Assembly: GCF_018863235.1 (NCBI RefSeq)
Contig: NZ_JAHKRS010000004.1
Coordinates: 62,001-126,000, forward strand
Direction: 5' to 3'
DNA from: Pseudomaricurvus albidus
GTDB taxonomy: Bacteria > Pseudomonadota > Gammaproteobacteria > Pseudomonadales > Cellvibrionaceae
DNA length: 64,000 nucleotides
Shown: positions 8,967 to 17,299 of the stretch, one piece after another
How positions within the stretch are numbered: position 1 is the stretch's first letter
Layout of the letters: every line of letters starts with the position of its first letter
The notes under the pieces: model-generated
What the model saw: the letters and a program-made list of their open reading frames with translations, nothing else
Database searches by the model: none
Told to the model about the DNA's origin: nothing
Made by a program: the position numbers and the translations under genes

Positions 8967-9875
8967 TTATAAAGGGTTTTGCCGATTGGCGAGCAGGGAT
9001 CTGATCGCGTCCAGGCTCTCGGAGCTGGCGGGTTGTTCTTGTTGTTCTGCAACCTGCACCGTCTGTTGTCCCAGTGATCGATAAATATCGCTCAATTGGT
9101 TGCTCAGAGGTTGCAGTTTGTCGAGATGGCTTTGCACGGTGCTGAGGTCCCCCCGTGAAATCGGGCCGGTCAGGGCCTCCTCTGGGGATTTCTTTAGCGC
9201 GTTGTCCAGGGTTTGGTGGGTGATGGGCAGTAGCAGTTGCTGGGCCTGAGAGCGGCTTACACCCGCAGCTTCAAAACATGCGAGACTGGCATCCATCAGT
9301 CCGACGAGGTAATTGCAGGCCATGACGGAAGCAGCGTGGTAGAGCGTTTTTTGTCGCCCATCGATCTCAAATAATTCGGCACCGATCGCACTAAAAGCGG
9401 GTAACAGCGTTTGCAGAGCCATATCGCCACCTTCATAACCACAGTAGCTGCCGGAAAATGCGTCCAGTGATTTGGCCGGTGAAGCAAAGCTGTGGATGGG
9501 ATGAATACTGGCAACAGAGGACGCTGAAGATTGGCCGCCAATCAGAATGTTGCTGCCGAGGGTTCCGCTGCAATGAAACACGATGCTCTCGGGTTTTAAC
9601 AGCTCCGGTTGACCGTGAAGCCTTGCGGCTGAGTCTTCTATGATGCCGTCCGGCGTGGCCAACAGCCAGACATCAGCGGGTATCAGCGCCTCAAAGGATG
9701 TGGCTGCCTGGGCCAGATCCGCATTATGGCTCCCATTGATAAAGTTACAGGCTTTTTGGGCGCTTTCTGGCGAGAGTGTCAGTACTTGTTGAATGCGAAA
9801 CAGGCCTTGTTGTTGCCAGAGGCGAGCCAGTGTCTGGCCAAGTTTGCCAGCGCCGATAAGGTTTAAGGTTTTCAT
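8967..9875 (-). CDS. Rossmann-fold/DUF2520 oxidoreductase-like protein
   Basis: The 302-residue product opens with a dinucleotide-binding motif (LNLIGAGKLGQTLARLW). Its C-terminal DUF2520 helical domain has the typical ASVMACNYLVGLMDAS stretch at about 187-202. The layout resembles F420-dependent and 6-phosphogluconate-type dehydrogenases. Members are widespread and uncharacterised, and the substrate is unknown. The first 20 residues fit the fold directly, which supports the ATG at 9875. Confidence 0.82.
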   Translation of the reverse strand: MKTLNLIGAGKLGQTLARLWQQQGLFRIQQVLTLSPESAQKACNFINGSHNADLAQAATSFEALIPADVWLLATPDGIIEDSAARLHGQPELLKPESIVFHCSGTLGSNILIGGQSSASSVASIHPIHSFASPAKSLDAFSGSYCGYEGGDMALQTLLPAFSAIGAELFEIDGRQKTLYHAASVMACNYLVGLMDASLACFEAAGVSRSQAQQLLLPITHQTLDNALKKSPEEALTGPISRGDLSTVQSHLDKLQPLSNQLSDIYRSLGQQTVQVAEQQEQPASSESLDAIRSLLANRQNPL

Positions 9876-9954
9876 GGGAGACGCTTCTGACTGATGGGGT
9901 GGTTAACGCCCGACAGTATAAAGGTCCGGCCTGAATGCTGAAACTGTTCAGGCG

Positions 9955-10368
9955 TTAGCGATGGATATAACAATCCGCATCATTTTCGATCAGTGCTCTC
10001 AGAACGTGTGAGCGGTTGATGATGCCGATCAGTTTGCCATCCCGGATGACCGGGTAGTTTTTAGGCAGGCGATCGAGCATTTTTTCGGCAATTTCCAGAA
10101 TGGATGTATCCGGGGTGGCTGAGAGTACCGCCTTGCTCATCACCTTGGTGATGTTGGGTGGCTCTTCGCAATAAAAGGTGTTGTTGAGCATTTCTTTCAT
10201 GCAGTCCTGCTCTGAGACATAACCCACCAGCTTGTGGTCGCTGTCTACCACGGGTGCTCCTATGACTTTATTGCGGAGCATGGATTCTACGGCGTCACGG
10301 ATATTGCTGGTGACCTGAATCGCATGGGTGTTGGGATCCATATAGTCTTTGACCAGAATGGATTGCAT
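9955..10368 (-). CDS. Tandem CBS-domain protein
   Basis: Almost the whole 137-residue product is a pair of CBS domains forming a Bateman module. CBS1 is about residues 1-60 (VKDYMDPNTHAIQ, IGAPVVDSDHKLVGYVSEQD) and CBS2 about 70-130 (VMSKAVLSATPDTS, YPVIRDGKLIGIINRS). Such modules bind adenine nucleotides and act as sensors. There is no attached enzyme or channel domain. The ATG at 10368, preceded by GAGG, is preferred over a GTG 45 bases upstream that lacks a ribosome site. The partner protein is unknown. Confidence 0.85.
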   Translation of the reverse strand: MQSILVKDYMDPNTHAIQVTSNIRDAVESMLRNKVIGAPVVDSDHKLVGYVSEQDCMKEMLNNTFYCEEPPNITKVMSKAVLSATPDTSILEIAEKMLDRLPKNYPVIRDGKLIGIINRSHVLRALIENDADCYIHR

Positions 10369-10485
10369 GGCCTCTATCCTCGCTGAGCTTTTGGGTGTCG
10401 TTTTCAGCGACACTCTTATATCTGTTTGCTGTTTCAGTGGTATTTCTACCGCTAATGGTCAGGTGTTGTGAATACAGCTTAGATC

Positions 10486-10520
10486 AAAAACAGGCCATCT
10501 GCGCCAGCAGAAGCGCAGAT
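10486..10520 (-). terminator. Probable terminator of pdxJ
   Basis: Read on the minus strand, ATCTGCGC and GCGCAGAT form a perfect 8-bp stem with an 8-base loop. GGCCTG and five U residues follow. The element lies about 55 bases past the pdxJ stop. Confidence 0.6.
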
Positions 10521-10574
10521 ACCGTCAAATATGAGGCGAGGGAAGGGGGGGGGCTGAAACTAGGTCTACAGAAA

Positions 10575-11336
10575 CTAGGCCTGACAAATGGCGTGATAGC
10601 GTCTGACAGCGGTCTCCATACCCATGGCGATGGAGTCGACAGTCAGGGCGTGGCCAATAGAGACCTCCAGAATATCCGGGATCTGGCGGAATTTGGGCAG
10701 GTTTTCCAGATCCAGATCGTGACCCGCATTGACACCCAGACCCATGGCAGTTGCTGCAATGGCAGCTTCTTTGTACTGCTCGAACAGGGCTTCCAGATTG
10801 TTGGACTGCTGGCGATAGGCCTCGGCGTAAGGGCCGGTGTACAGTTCGATACGCTCTACACCCAGCTCTTTGGCCAGTTTGATTTGTTCAATATCGGGGT
10901 CCATAAACAGGCTGATTCGGCATCCCCAATCTTTCAGTTGCTGAATGATGGGTTTCAGGCTGTCGGCAGAGGTTGTCAGATCAAACCCATGGTCTGAAGT
11001 CAGCTGATCATCGCCATCGGGAACGAGGGTGCATTGGTCCGGGCGGCATTTTTCAACCAGAGCCATAAAGCCCGGGTAGCTGCCCTGGGCACCAGCAAAA
11101 GGGTTGCCTTCAACATTGAATTCAATACCCGCCAACGGCTTTACCAGCTCACTGAGGTCATACACATCGCCCGGGCGAATGTGGCGCTGGTCAGGTCGGG
11201 GGTGAACCGTGATGCCCTCAGCGCCAGCGGCTAAACAGACCTTGGCGTGCTCCACCACTGAAGGATAATTACCTTCACGGGAGTTACGCAGCAGGGCAAT
11301 TTTGTTGAGGTTCACGCTTAACGCTGTATGAGTCAT
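10575..11336 (-). CDS. pdxJ: Pyridoxine 5'-phosphate synthase, alphaproteobacterial-like type
   Basis: PdxJ condenses deoxyxylulose 5-phosphate with 3-amino-2-oxopropyl phosphate to make pyridoxine 5'-phosphate. The 253-residue product has the TIM-barrel landmarks SVNLNKIALLRN, TVHPRPDQRHIR (His45, Arg47), CTLVPDG and GVNAGHDLDL. The region around residue 73 reads FNVEGNP, whereas the usual gammaproteobacterial form is close to MNLEMA. The former is the variant I recall from alphaproteobacterial PdxJ. It also sits alone rather than in the recO-pdxJ-acpS setting. Catalytic residues look intact, so it may be functional, possibly acquired or a second copy. Confidence 0.88.
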   Translation of the reverse strand: MTHTALSVNLNKIALLRNSREGNYPSVVEHAKVCLAAGAEGITVHPRPDQRHIRPGDVYDLSELVKPLAGIEFNVEGNPFAGAQGSYPGFMALVEKCRPDQCTLVPDGDDQLTSDHGFDLTTSADSLKPIIQQLKDWGCRISLFMDPDIEQIKLAKELGVERIELYTGPYAEAYRQQSNNLEALFEQYKEAAIAATAMGLGVNAGHDLDLENLPKFRQIPDILEVSIGHALTVDSIAMGMETAVRRYHAICQA

Positions 11337-11436
11337 AGGTCATTCATTCTCGACTGGAGGGAGGTCGACAGGATGGGACATCCATCTTGATGAGCTCCCT
11401 GGTAGAAACTGTAGTAAAAACGAGTAATCGAAGTTG

Positions 11437-11506
11437 GGCAACTCAGTACTATAGCAACCCAGTACTCTGGCAACTCAGTACTATGGCAACTCAGTACTAT
11501 GGCAAT
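11437..11506. repeat. Tandem 16-bp repeat, four units plus a partial
   Basis: The unit GGCAACTCAGTACTAT starts at 11437, 11469 and 11485. A diverged copy (AGCAACCCAGTACTCT) starts at 11453, and a partial unit follows at 11501. Every unit contains the palindrome AGTACT, so four copies recur at exactly 16-bp spacing. The array lies about 100 bp upstream of pdxJ and 40 bp after the cyclophilin gene's stop. Confidence 0.9.
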
Positions 11507-11547
11507 TAGTCAAAGCTTAGCCTAGATATTGCTGGCTTCACCGGTAG

Positions 11548-12171
11548 TCAGGGGGTAACCGTGACTCCAAGAATGCGGATGGGCAAGTCAGGCGCTTGTG
11601 GTCGGTATTTGCCCTGTGGTTCTTCGGTAATTTTTTCGACCACGTCCATCCCGTAGGTGACACGGCCAAAAACGGTATAGCCCGGGGCATCTTTAGTGGC
11701 ATCCAGATGCGTGTTGTTGTTCAGGTTGATAAAAAACTGGGAGGTGGCGCTGTCTGGATCGGGGAGGCGGGCCATGGCAACTGTACCGCGTTGATTTCGA
11801 AGCCCGTTTTGGGATTCGTTGACGACCGGATCGCGGGTTTCTTTTTTGACGTAATCGAAGGTCATGCCTCCAGCCTGAACCACAAAGCCCGGAATGACCC
11901 GATGGAAAATAGTACCGGCGTAGAAACCATCGTTACAGTAACGAAGAAAATTCTTTACTGTTTCAGGTGCTTTCTCCGGGAACAGCTCCAGGGTGATGGT
12001 GCCAAGATCCGTTGTCAGTTCGACTTTGGGGGATTGACTGACAGCGGCTTGTTTATCAGAGGCCTGATCAGCAGCCAGACTGTGATTTCCGGCAAGCAGC
12101 AGGCAAGCGATGGCTAGCGTCTGAGAAAATCGCAGCAGTGCAGAGCGACAGGGCAAAATATAATCAAACAC
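11548..12171 (-). CDS. Periplasmic cyclophilin-type peptidyl-prolyl isomerase
   Basis: The 207-residue product has an N-terminal signal peptide (hydrophobic core about 17-28, cleavage near SLAAD). A cyclophilin domain follows, with FHRVIPGFVVQAGG, the SQFFIN segment and GYTVFGRVTYGMDVV. It catalyses proline isomerisation during folding of exported proteins, like E. coli PpiA. The start is GTG, with AAGGA six bases upstream; that start also yields the signal peptide. Confidence 0.9.
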   Translation of the reverse strand: MFDYILPCRSALLRFSQTLAIACLLLAGNHSLAADQASDKQAAVSQSPKVELTTDLGTITLELFPEKAPETVKNFLRYCNDGFYAGTIFHRVIPGFVVQAGGMTFDYVKKETRDPVVNESQNGLRNQRGTVAMARLPDPDSATSQFFINLNNNTHLDATKDAPGYTVFGRVTYGMDVVEKITEEPQGKYRPQAPDLPIRILGVTVTP

Positions 12172-12240
12172 GGATCTTCCTTGTCAGAAAACATTTAAAA
12201 AAGGGGCGGACGCGTCAAACTTATCTGGCATTGAGCAGGC

Positions 12241-12957
12241 TTATGCCCACTCAGAGTAACGCTTGCGACGACGGAACGCAGGGGCAACCAGAGTGATGAT
12301 GACGCCCAGCAGAACCGCTCCGGCACCATACAGGAAAAACGTATTGCGCTCATCACTTTGCAGCCGCTGGTTCTCAGCCTTGATGACTTCCAGTTCATTT
12401 TGCATGACCTGATGATCGTGCATCAGCTTTTGATGGCGCTGGTTGAGGCTGACGGCATCAGCTGAAATACGCTTGAGCTCTGCCAGTTCGCTTTCCAGCT
12501 CAGTGACTTGTAGCCTGGCACTGGCCAGTTCTTTATCCAGTTCGCTGCCGGTAGAACGTGCTTCCCCCAGCTGTTGCTTGAGGGTGTCGTACTGGTCCTG
12601 CACCTTTTTCAAATTGGCTTCAGCGGATGCCAGTTTCAGGGAGTCGGTAGGCGATTTGATCAAAAACTGGCTGCGTACGAAGCCGACTTCGCCGCTGCTG
12701 GTTTTGACTTCTGTCCAGCCTTCGCTGTCTTCCGAGATCACTGTCAGGCGAGTACCGCTTTTCATCCCTTTGTCGAGAATCCGGTACTGGTTGCCCTTAC
12801 CGCTGCGTAACGGAACATAAAGAGTATCGGATACCCAGCGATATTCGGCGGCACTGGCCGTATTGGCGCCTAAAGTCAGGCCGAAAATCATACCGAGGGC
12901 CAGGGTTGAGGAGGCAATGAATGTGGTGGTCTTCTTCACAGTAGCTATCTTCTTCAC
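12241..12957 (-). CDS. YgiM-like SH3-domain membrane protein (TIGR04211 family)
   Basis: The 238-residue product has a signal sequence (about 12-36) and a bacterial SH3 domain (about 38-100, YVPLRSGKGNQYRILDKG). A long coiled coil (about 108-200) is followed by one C-terminal membrane helix (about 207-226) and a basic tail. This matches the YgiM/TIGR04211 family of envelope proteins of unknown role. The likely start is GTG at 12957, giving MKKIATVKK as a typical n-region. The ribosome site is weak, so the start is less sure than the family. Confidence 0.85.
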   Translation of the reverse strand: MKKIATVKKTTTFIASSTLALGMIFGLTLGANTASAAEYRWVSDTLYVPLRSGKGNQYRILDKGMKSGTRLTVISEDSEGWTEVKTSSGEVGFVRSQFLIKSPTDSLKLASAEANLKKVQDQYDTLKQQLGEARSTGSELDKELASARLQVTELESELAELKRISADAVSLNQRHQKLMHDHQVMQNELEVIKAENQRLQSDERNTFFLYGAGAVLLGVIITLVAPAFRRRKRYSEWA

Positions 12958-13117
12958 GCAGGTTTCCGGATCAGTATTAATTGGGGGGCACAGCCTACTG
13001 TAATTCGTGCTTTTCGCCTGTCAACTTGCTCACAGTTAGCAGGCTGGCTCGCGGAAAAATGACCGCAAGGGCACGGATTACGGTAGGTTTGGCTCCATTC
13101 GGATGCCGCAAGGCGGG

Positions 13118-13423
13118 TTAAGGCAGTACTTTTTTGTAGGGTTTTACGACGACTTTGGCGTAAACCCCGGCTTCAATGTACGGGTCTGCATCTGCCCAGT
13201 TTTGAGCGTCTTCCAGTGAGTCGAACTGGGCAACCACCAGGCTGCCGGTAAAACCGGCTTCACCGGGATCGCTGCTGTCGATGGCGGGGTGGGGACCGGC
13301 AATCAACAGACGGCCCTCAGCTTTGAGTGCCTCAAGGCGTGCCAGATGCGCAGCCCGGGACTTCTGTCGTAATGGCAGGCTGTTGGGGACGTCTTCGCTG
13401 ATGATGGCGTAAAAGAGGCTCAT
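13118..13423 (-). CDS. yciI: YciI-family protein
   Basis: The 101-residue product is a single YciI domain of ferredoxin-like fold. It shows [19 protein letters not shown] at the start, [19 protein letters not shown] in the middle and [17 protein letters not shown] at the end, including the conserved His-Asp pair typical of the family. The function is unproven. In many gammaproteobacteria it sits next to a septation-type membrane protein and the rnm-yciO-scpAB block, as here. AGGA lies nine bases before the ATG. Confidence 0.88.
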   Translation of the reverse strand: MSLFYAIISEDVPNSLPLRQKSRAAHLARLEALKAEGRLLIAGPHPAIDSSDPGEAGFTGSLVVAQFDSLEDAQNWADADPYIEAGVYAKVVVKPYKKVLP

Positions 13424-13534
13424 AAAGGGAGTTCCTGTGTGTTCTTTAAGTTATTTGATGTTGAATTTGAGTCTTCAATAGGAGTGGGACCTTAGCGGTA
13501 AGTTCCCCGATAAGGCCAGCTTAATTTCAAAGAG

Positions 13535-14236
13535 TTACTGCTGGATCAAAATATCATCCAGATCCAGTTGGGTCAGGGACTTGATGCGGCTGAACAGATA
13601 GAACAGAGCGCCCATCATCACCAGAGTCGCGGGTATGGCAATGACAGGAAAGCTCAGGGCGGTCATTTTACCCAGCTCGGCGTTAAATGCTTCGGTGCCC
13701 GGCGGACTGACCAGCAGGTATTTCGCCAATGCGTAGTTCAGAAAGGACGACAGGAAGAAGGACATGGCCACTAAATAGGAGGCGTTTTTCAGGGCCTTGT
13801 CAAAGGCGGTTTCATTACCGGTCGTTTCCAGTGCCGCGGCAACCTTGTCGATTTGCAGGATTTTGTCGTTGTAGAGAAAGGTTTTAACCAGAGGGTAGCG
13901 GGTCTTGAGGGAAATCAGGGTCGCGATCCCCAGGATCCCCGGGACGCCTGCTTCCTTGATGACAATGTACTGAGGATCCAGCTCCAAAAGGCTGATTCCT
14001 CCGGTCAGAAAGATACTCAGTACACCGAGGCCGGAAAACAGGTTGATCTTGCCGGTGCGGCGAAAATCGTTGAGGCCGTAAACAATGGGAAAAGCCAGTG
14101 CCACAACGATGGCCCACTGGGTGCCGAGCATATTTTCCCCGCTCAGCTTGGTCAAAATGACCGTGGGAATCACGATATTCAGCAGCAGATTCAGCAGCAG
14201 GCTTTCGCGTTTGGGTTCATTTACAGCTTGTGTCAT
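13535..14236 (-). CDS. VC0807-family multi-pass membrane protein
   Basis: The 233-residue product has about six hydrophobic helices. A short central cytoplasmic stretch with many charged residues reads NDKILQIDKVAAALETTG. The sequence fits VC0807-type proteins, uncharacterised relatives of the intracellular septation/IspZ-like membrane proteins. Between yciI and rnm this position is often held by ispZ. The ATG at 14236 with a GAG upstream is preferred over one 27 bases earlier that lacks a ribosome site. It is divergent from rnm. Confidence 0.7.
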   Translation of the reverse strand: MTQAVNEPKRESLLLNLLLNIVIPTVILTKLSGENMLGTQWAIVVALAFPIVYGLNDFRRTGKINLFSGLGVLSIFLTGGISLLELDPQYIVIKEAGVPGILGIATLISLKTRYPLVKTFLYNDKILQIDKVAAALETTGNETAFDKALKNASYLVAMSFFLSSFLNYALAKYLLVSPPGTEAFNAELGKMTALSFPVIAIPATLVMMGALFYLFSRIKSLTQLDLDDILIQQ

Positions 14237-14333
14237 GGTGAAACTCAGAGATAATGGGGCCATTCATGGCATGGGCACAGGTGTTTTCTTTCAATCCTGC
14301 CGCCTTTCCCTTTGTGACCTTAAAGGAATCAGT

Positions 14334-15158
14334 TTGCACGATCTACATACCCACAGCCTGTGTTCAGATGGTATTTTACGTCCTCAGGCGTTGGTGTCGA
14401 GAGCTAAAATGCAAGGCGTTACGGTTTTGGCTCTAACCGATCACGATACCGTTGTCGGCCTCGAAGAGGCGCGCGAAGCTGCTCAAGTAGAGGGCATTCA
14501 AGTACTGTCCGGTATTGAATTCTCCTGTCTCTGGAATGGCATAGGCATTCATATTGTTGGCCTGAACATTGATCCCGAGCACCCCGAGATGCAGGCGGCT
14601 GTAGCCCGCCAGGGAGAGAGTCGGGAAAATCGTGCCATTCAAATCGGTGAAAAGCTGGCCAAAGCGGGCATCCCTGGGGCTCTGGAAGGTGCCAGAGCGA
14701 AAGCCGGTGATGCTGTCATCGGTCGTCCTCACTTTGCCCAGTACTTGGTCGAATCTGGCCGTGTCAGCAGTATGAATGCTGCCTTTAAAAAATACCTCGG
14801 AGCTGGCAAGGTAGGGGATGTGAAGCAGGTGTGGCCTTCGGTGCCAGTGGCCGTGGAGTGGATTCTGGCCGCTGGGGGTGTGGCAGTTATCGCTCACCCC
14901 GACAAGTATAAGATGACCAGAACCAAGCTGGGACGGTTGATCGATGACTTTACTGAGGCCGGAGGTCAGGCCATGGAGGTGATCAGTGGTTACCAGACAC
15001 CGGATCTGACGCGCAATCTGGCACAGATTGCCAACAAACACGGTTTGTATGCATCCTGTGGCAGTGACTTCCACGTGCCGGATCAACCCTGGCAGGAGCT
15101 TGGTAATTTCAGTGCTCTGCCGCCGGAATGTCGTCCCGTATGGGAATTGTGGAGTTGA
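14334..15158 (+). CDS. rnm: PHP-domain 5'-3' exoribonuclease / nucleotide phosphatase (RNase AM, YciV/TrpH-like)
   Basis: The 274-residue PHP phosphoesterase begins MHDLHTHSLCSDG and carries the metal-binding motifs LTDHDTV, GIEFSC, VIAHPDKY and CGSDFHVP. The E. coli homologue matures 5' ends of 5S and other RNAs. The start is TTG at 14334, chosen because AAAGGA lies six bases upstream and the protein then begins right at the first metal motif. Longer readings run into the divergent membrane-protein gene and add unrelated residues. It heads the rnm-yciO-scpA-scpB-rluB block. Confidence 0.88.
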   Translation: MHDLHTHSLCSDGILRPQALVSRAKMQGVTVLALTDHDTVVGLEEAREAAQVEGIQVLSGIEFSCLWNGIGIHIVGLNIDPEHPEMQAAVARQGESRENRAIQIGEKLAKAGIPGALEGARAKAGDAVIGRPHFAQYLVESGRVSSMNAAFKKYLGAGKVGDVKQVWPSVPVAVEWILAAGGVAVIAHPDKYKMTRTKLGRLIDDFTEAGGQAMEVISGYQTPDLTRNLAQIANKHGLYASCGSDFHVPDQPWQELGNFSALPPECRPVWELWS

Positions 15159-15271
15159 ATTTCATTCAACTGTATCCAGCACAGCAAAACCTTAATCAGA
15201 CCGTATTTTAGAATCCAGATCGTATTCAGAGCCCGGCGGAAAGTGATCCCGGGTTCGGAAAGGGGAATTTA

Positions 15272-15895
15272 GTGGCTCAATTTTTTCAAATACATCCAGA
15301 AAACCCCCAGCCCCGCTTGATCAAGCAGGCTGTGGAAATCATCCGTGCCGGTGGATTGGTGGCCTATCCCACCGATTGCGCCTACGCCCTGGGTTGTCAT
15401 ATTGGCGACAAGATGGCGTTAGACCGTATACGTGCCATACGTCAGTTGGATAAGCATCACAACTTTACGTTGGTATGTCGGGATTTATCCGAGTTGGCTA
15501 CCTACGCCAGAGTGGATAACCAGACTTTCCGTCTGCTCAAAGGGCACATGCCTGGCGCGTTTACCTTCATTCTCGAGGCAACCTCGGAAGTTCCCAAGCG
15601 TCTGATGCACGCAAAGAAAAAGACCATCGGGATGAGAGTGCCGGACAACCCAATCGCTTTGGCGTTGCTGGAAGAGTTAGGTGAACCGCTGATGACCAGC
15701 TCATTGCTGATGCCCGGTGATACTGTGCCTCTGACTGATCCCTATGACATTCGCGAGACACTGGAACACCAGTTGGAGCTGGTTATTGATGGTGGTTTCT
15801 GCGGTATGGAGGCCACTACCGTGATCGATTTGACTGGGGATGCGCCGGAGCTGGTTCGTCAGGGCTGCGGTGATGCCAGTGACTTTCTGGATTAA
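15272..15895 (+). CDS. yciO: YciO, Sua5/YrdC-family protein
   Basis: The 207-residue product has a YrdC domain with AGGLVAYPTDCAYALGC near 26-42, the basic HHNFTLVCRDLSEL loop and KKKTIGMRVPDN. The family binds dsRNA and ATP. Sua5/YrdC makes threonylcarbamoyl-AMP for tRNA t6A, while YciO is a divergent paralogue whose role is less clear. The GTG at 15272 follows AAGGGG at good spacing. Confidence 0.9.
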   Translation: MAQFFQIHPENPQPRLIKQAVEIIRAGGLVAYPTDCAYALGCHIGDKMALDRIRAIRQLDKHHNFTLVCRDLSELATYARVDNQTFRLLKGHMPGAFTFILEATSEVPKRLMHAKKKTIGMRVPDNPIALALLEELGEPLMTSSLLMPGDTVPLTDPYDIRETLEHQLELVIDGGFCGMEATTVIDLTGDAPELVRQGCGDASDFLD

Positions 15896-16191
15896 CCCGG
15901 ATCAGACTTGCTCAGTCTGGGTGATAGCCCACTGAAAAGTGCACAAAAATTCTGCCGGTATTTGCTGTAGATGCGGTGAATTTCGGAGTTTTTGTGAATC
16001 GTCGTCTTGCTCCTGTCTCGGCAGGGCATTAGACGTTATAATCCCGACTTATTTGCGGATTTTGACTTCCATTTCCATGGGGGTTTGTATTCAATTTGTT
16101 CTCCAGTCACCTGTCTGCTTCAGATTCACTGAGTTTGTAAGGGCCTGGGGCCTCATAATAAGAGCGATGACGGTAAACAGAAGGGTATTTT

Positions 16192-17196
16192 GTGAACAGC
16201 GACGTTGAAGCCATAGCTGAAGAAAACAGCCTTGAAACAGCTGTGGACACGGACAAACCGTCAGGAGGTGAGGTGTCATCTGTCGATTCCGAAGTGACAG
16301 GGGCGCAGCCGGATACAACCGATAGTGAAAGTGAGGCTGTTGCCGGAACTGATACCGCGCAAAAGCAGGACAAAAAGCCTGCTGCGACTTCTGCTAGAAC
16401 CAGTCAGGGGGCGCAACAGTCAGAAATGCCTTTTGCCATTGTTCAGGGGCAGGCTTTTACCCAGCTGCCAAAAGACCTGTATATTCCACCCGATGCCCTG
16501 GAAGTGTTTCTTGAGGCCTTCGAAGGGCCGCTGGATTTGCTGTTGTATCTTATCCGTCGTCAGAATCTCGATATTCTGGAAATTAACGTCGCGGATATTA
16601 CCCACCAGTACGTTCAGTACGTGGAAATGATGGAAGCCATGCAGTTTGAGTTGGCCGCCGAGTATCTGGTGATGGCCGCCATGCTGGCAGAGATCAAGTC
16701 GCGCATGTTGTTGCCGCGCTCGCATGAAGAGGAAGAGGAAGAGGACGATCCAAGAGCTCAGCTGATTCGTCGTCTGCAGGAATACGAACGCTTTAAGGTC
16801 GCCGCTGAAGACTTGGACGAGATACCTCGAATGGGCCGTGAGATACATCAGGCCTCTGCGCAGGCGCCTGATCGTAATCTGACCCGTCCAGAACCTGATG
16901 TGGAGATGAAAGAACTGCTGTTGGCTCTGTCAGAAGTGCTGCGTCGTGCGGACATGTTCGAGAGTCACCATGTCGAACGGGAAAAGCTCTCCACTCGCGA
17001 GCGTATGGCTCAGGTGCTGGATAAACTGAGTGGCAATCACTTTATGCCATTCGTCAGCCTGTTTACTGTAGAAGAAGGCCGCCTTGGCGTGGTCGTGACT
17101 TTTCTGGCCGTCATGGAGCTTATTAAAGAACAGCTGGTTGAAATCGTGCAAAGCGAAAGCTTTGGTTCGATTCATGTAAAAGCCCGTTCACAGTAA
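16192..17196 (+). CDS. scpA: Segregation and condensation protein A
   Basis: ScpA is the kleisin subunit that bridges SMC heads and binds ScpB in chromosome segregation. The kleisin core begins at about residue 104 (VFLEAFEGPLDLLLYLIRRQ), is interrupted by an acidic EEEEEEDD run near 181-186, and ends with the winged-helix LFTVEEGRLGVVVTFLAVME. The first 100 residues are a Ser/Glu/Asp/Ala-rich, probably disordered extension absent from typical ScpA. The GTG at 16192 has AAGGGT upstream, while an internal ATG at 16426 has no ribosome site, so the extension is probably real. A TATAAT at 16037-16042 may mark the promoter in the 296-bp gap before the gene. Confidence 0.9.
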   Translation: MNSDVEAIAEENSLETAVDTDKPSGGEVSSVDSEVTGAQPDTTDSESEAVAGTDTAQKQDKKPAATSARTSQGAQQSEMPFAIVQGQAFTQLPKDLYIPPDALEVFLEAFEGPLDLLLYLIRRQNLDILEINVADITHQYVQYVEMMEAMQFELAAEYLVMAAMLAEIKSRMLLPRSHEEEEEEDDPRAQLIRRLQEYERFKVAAEDLDEIPRMGREIHQASAQAPDRNLTRPEPDVEMKELLLALSEVLRRADMFESHHVEREKLSTRERMAQVLDKLSGNHFMPFVSLFTVEEGRLGVVVTFLAVMELIKEQLVEIVQSESFGSIHVKARSQ

Positions 17197-17299
17197 TCAG
17201 TCAAGACTCGAGATTGCCTCACGGTTTTCAGATCTGGACACAGAGATAACGTACACAAATTTAGCAGCCAAAAATAACTAGGATCAGGTAACACGCTTC

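Noticed and set aside
10395-10997. 200-codon plus-strand open frame over pdxJ
   Set aside because: Mostly antisense to pdxJ and a terminator hairpin. Its product has no recognisable fold.
11437-11506. Short CRISPR array
   Set aside because: The units abut with no spacers and there are no cas genes, so it is a simple tandem repeat.
15939-16208. 89-codon open frame before scpA
   Set aside because: Cys/Ser-rich product with no ribosome site, overlapping the probable scpA promoter and start. Most likely non-coding.
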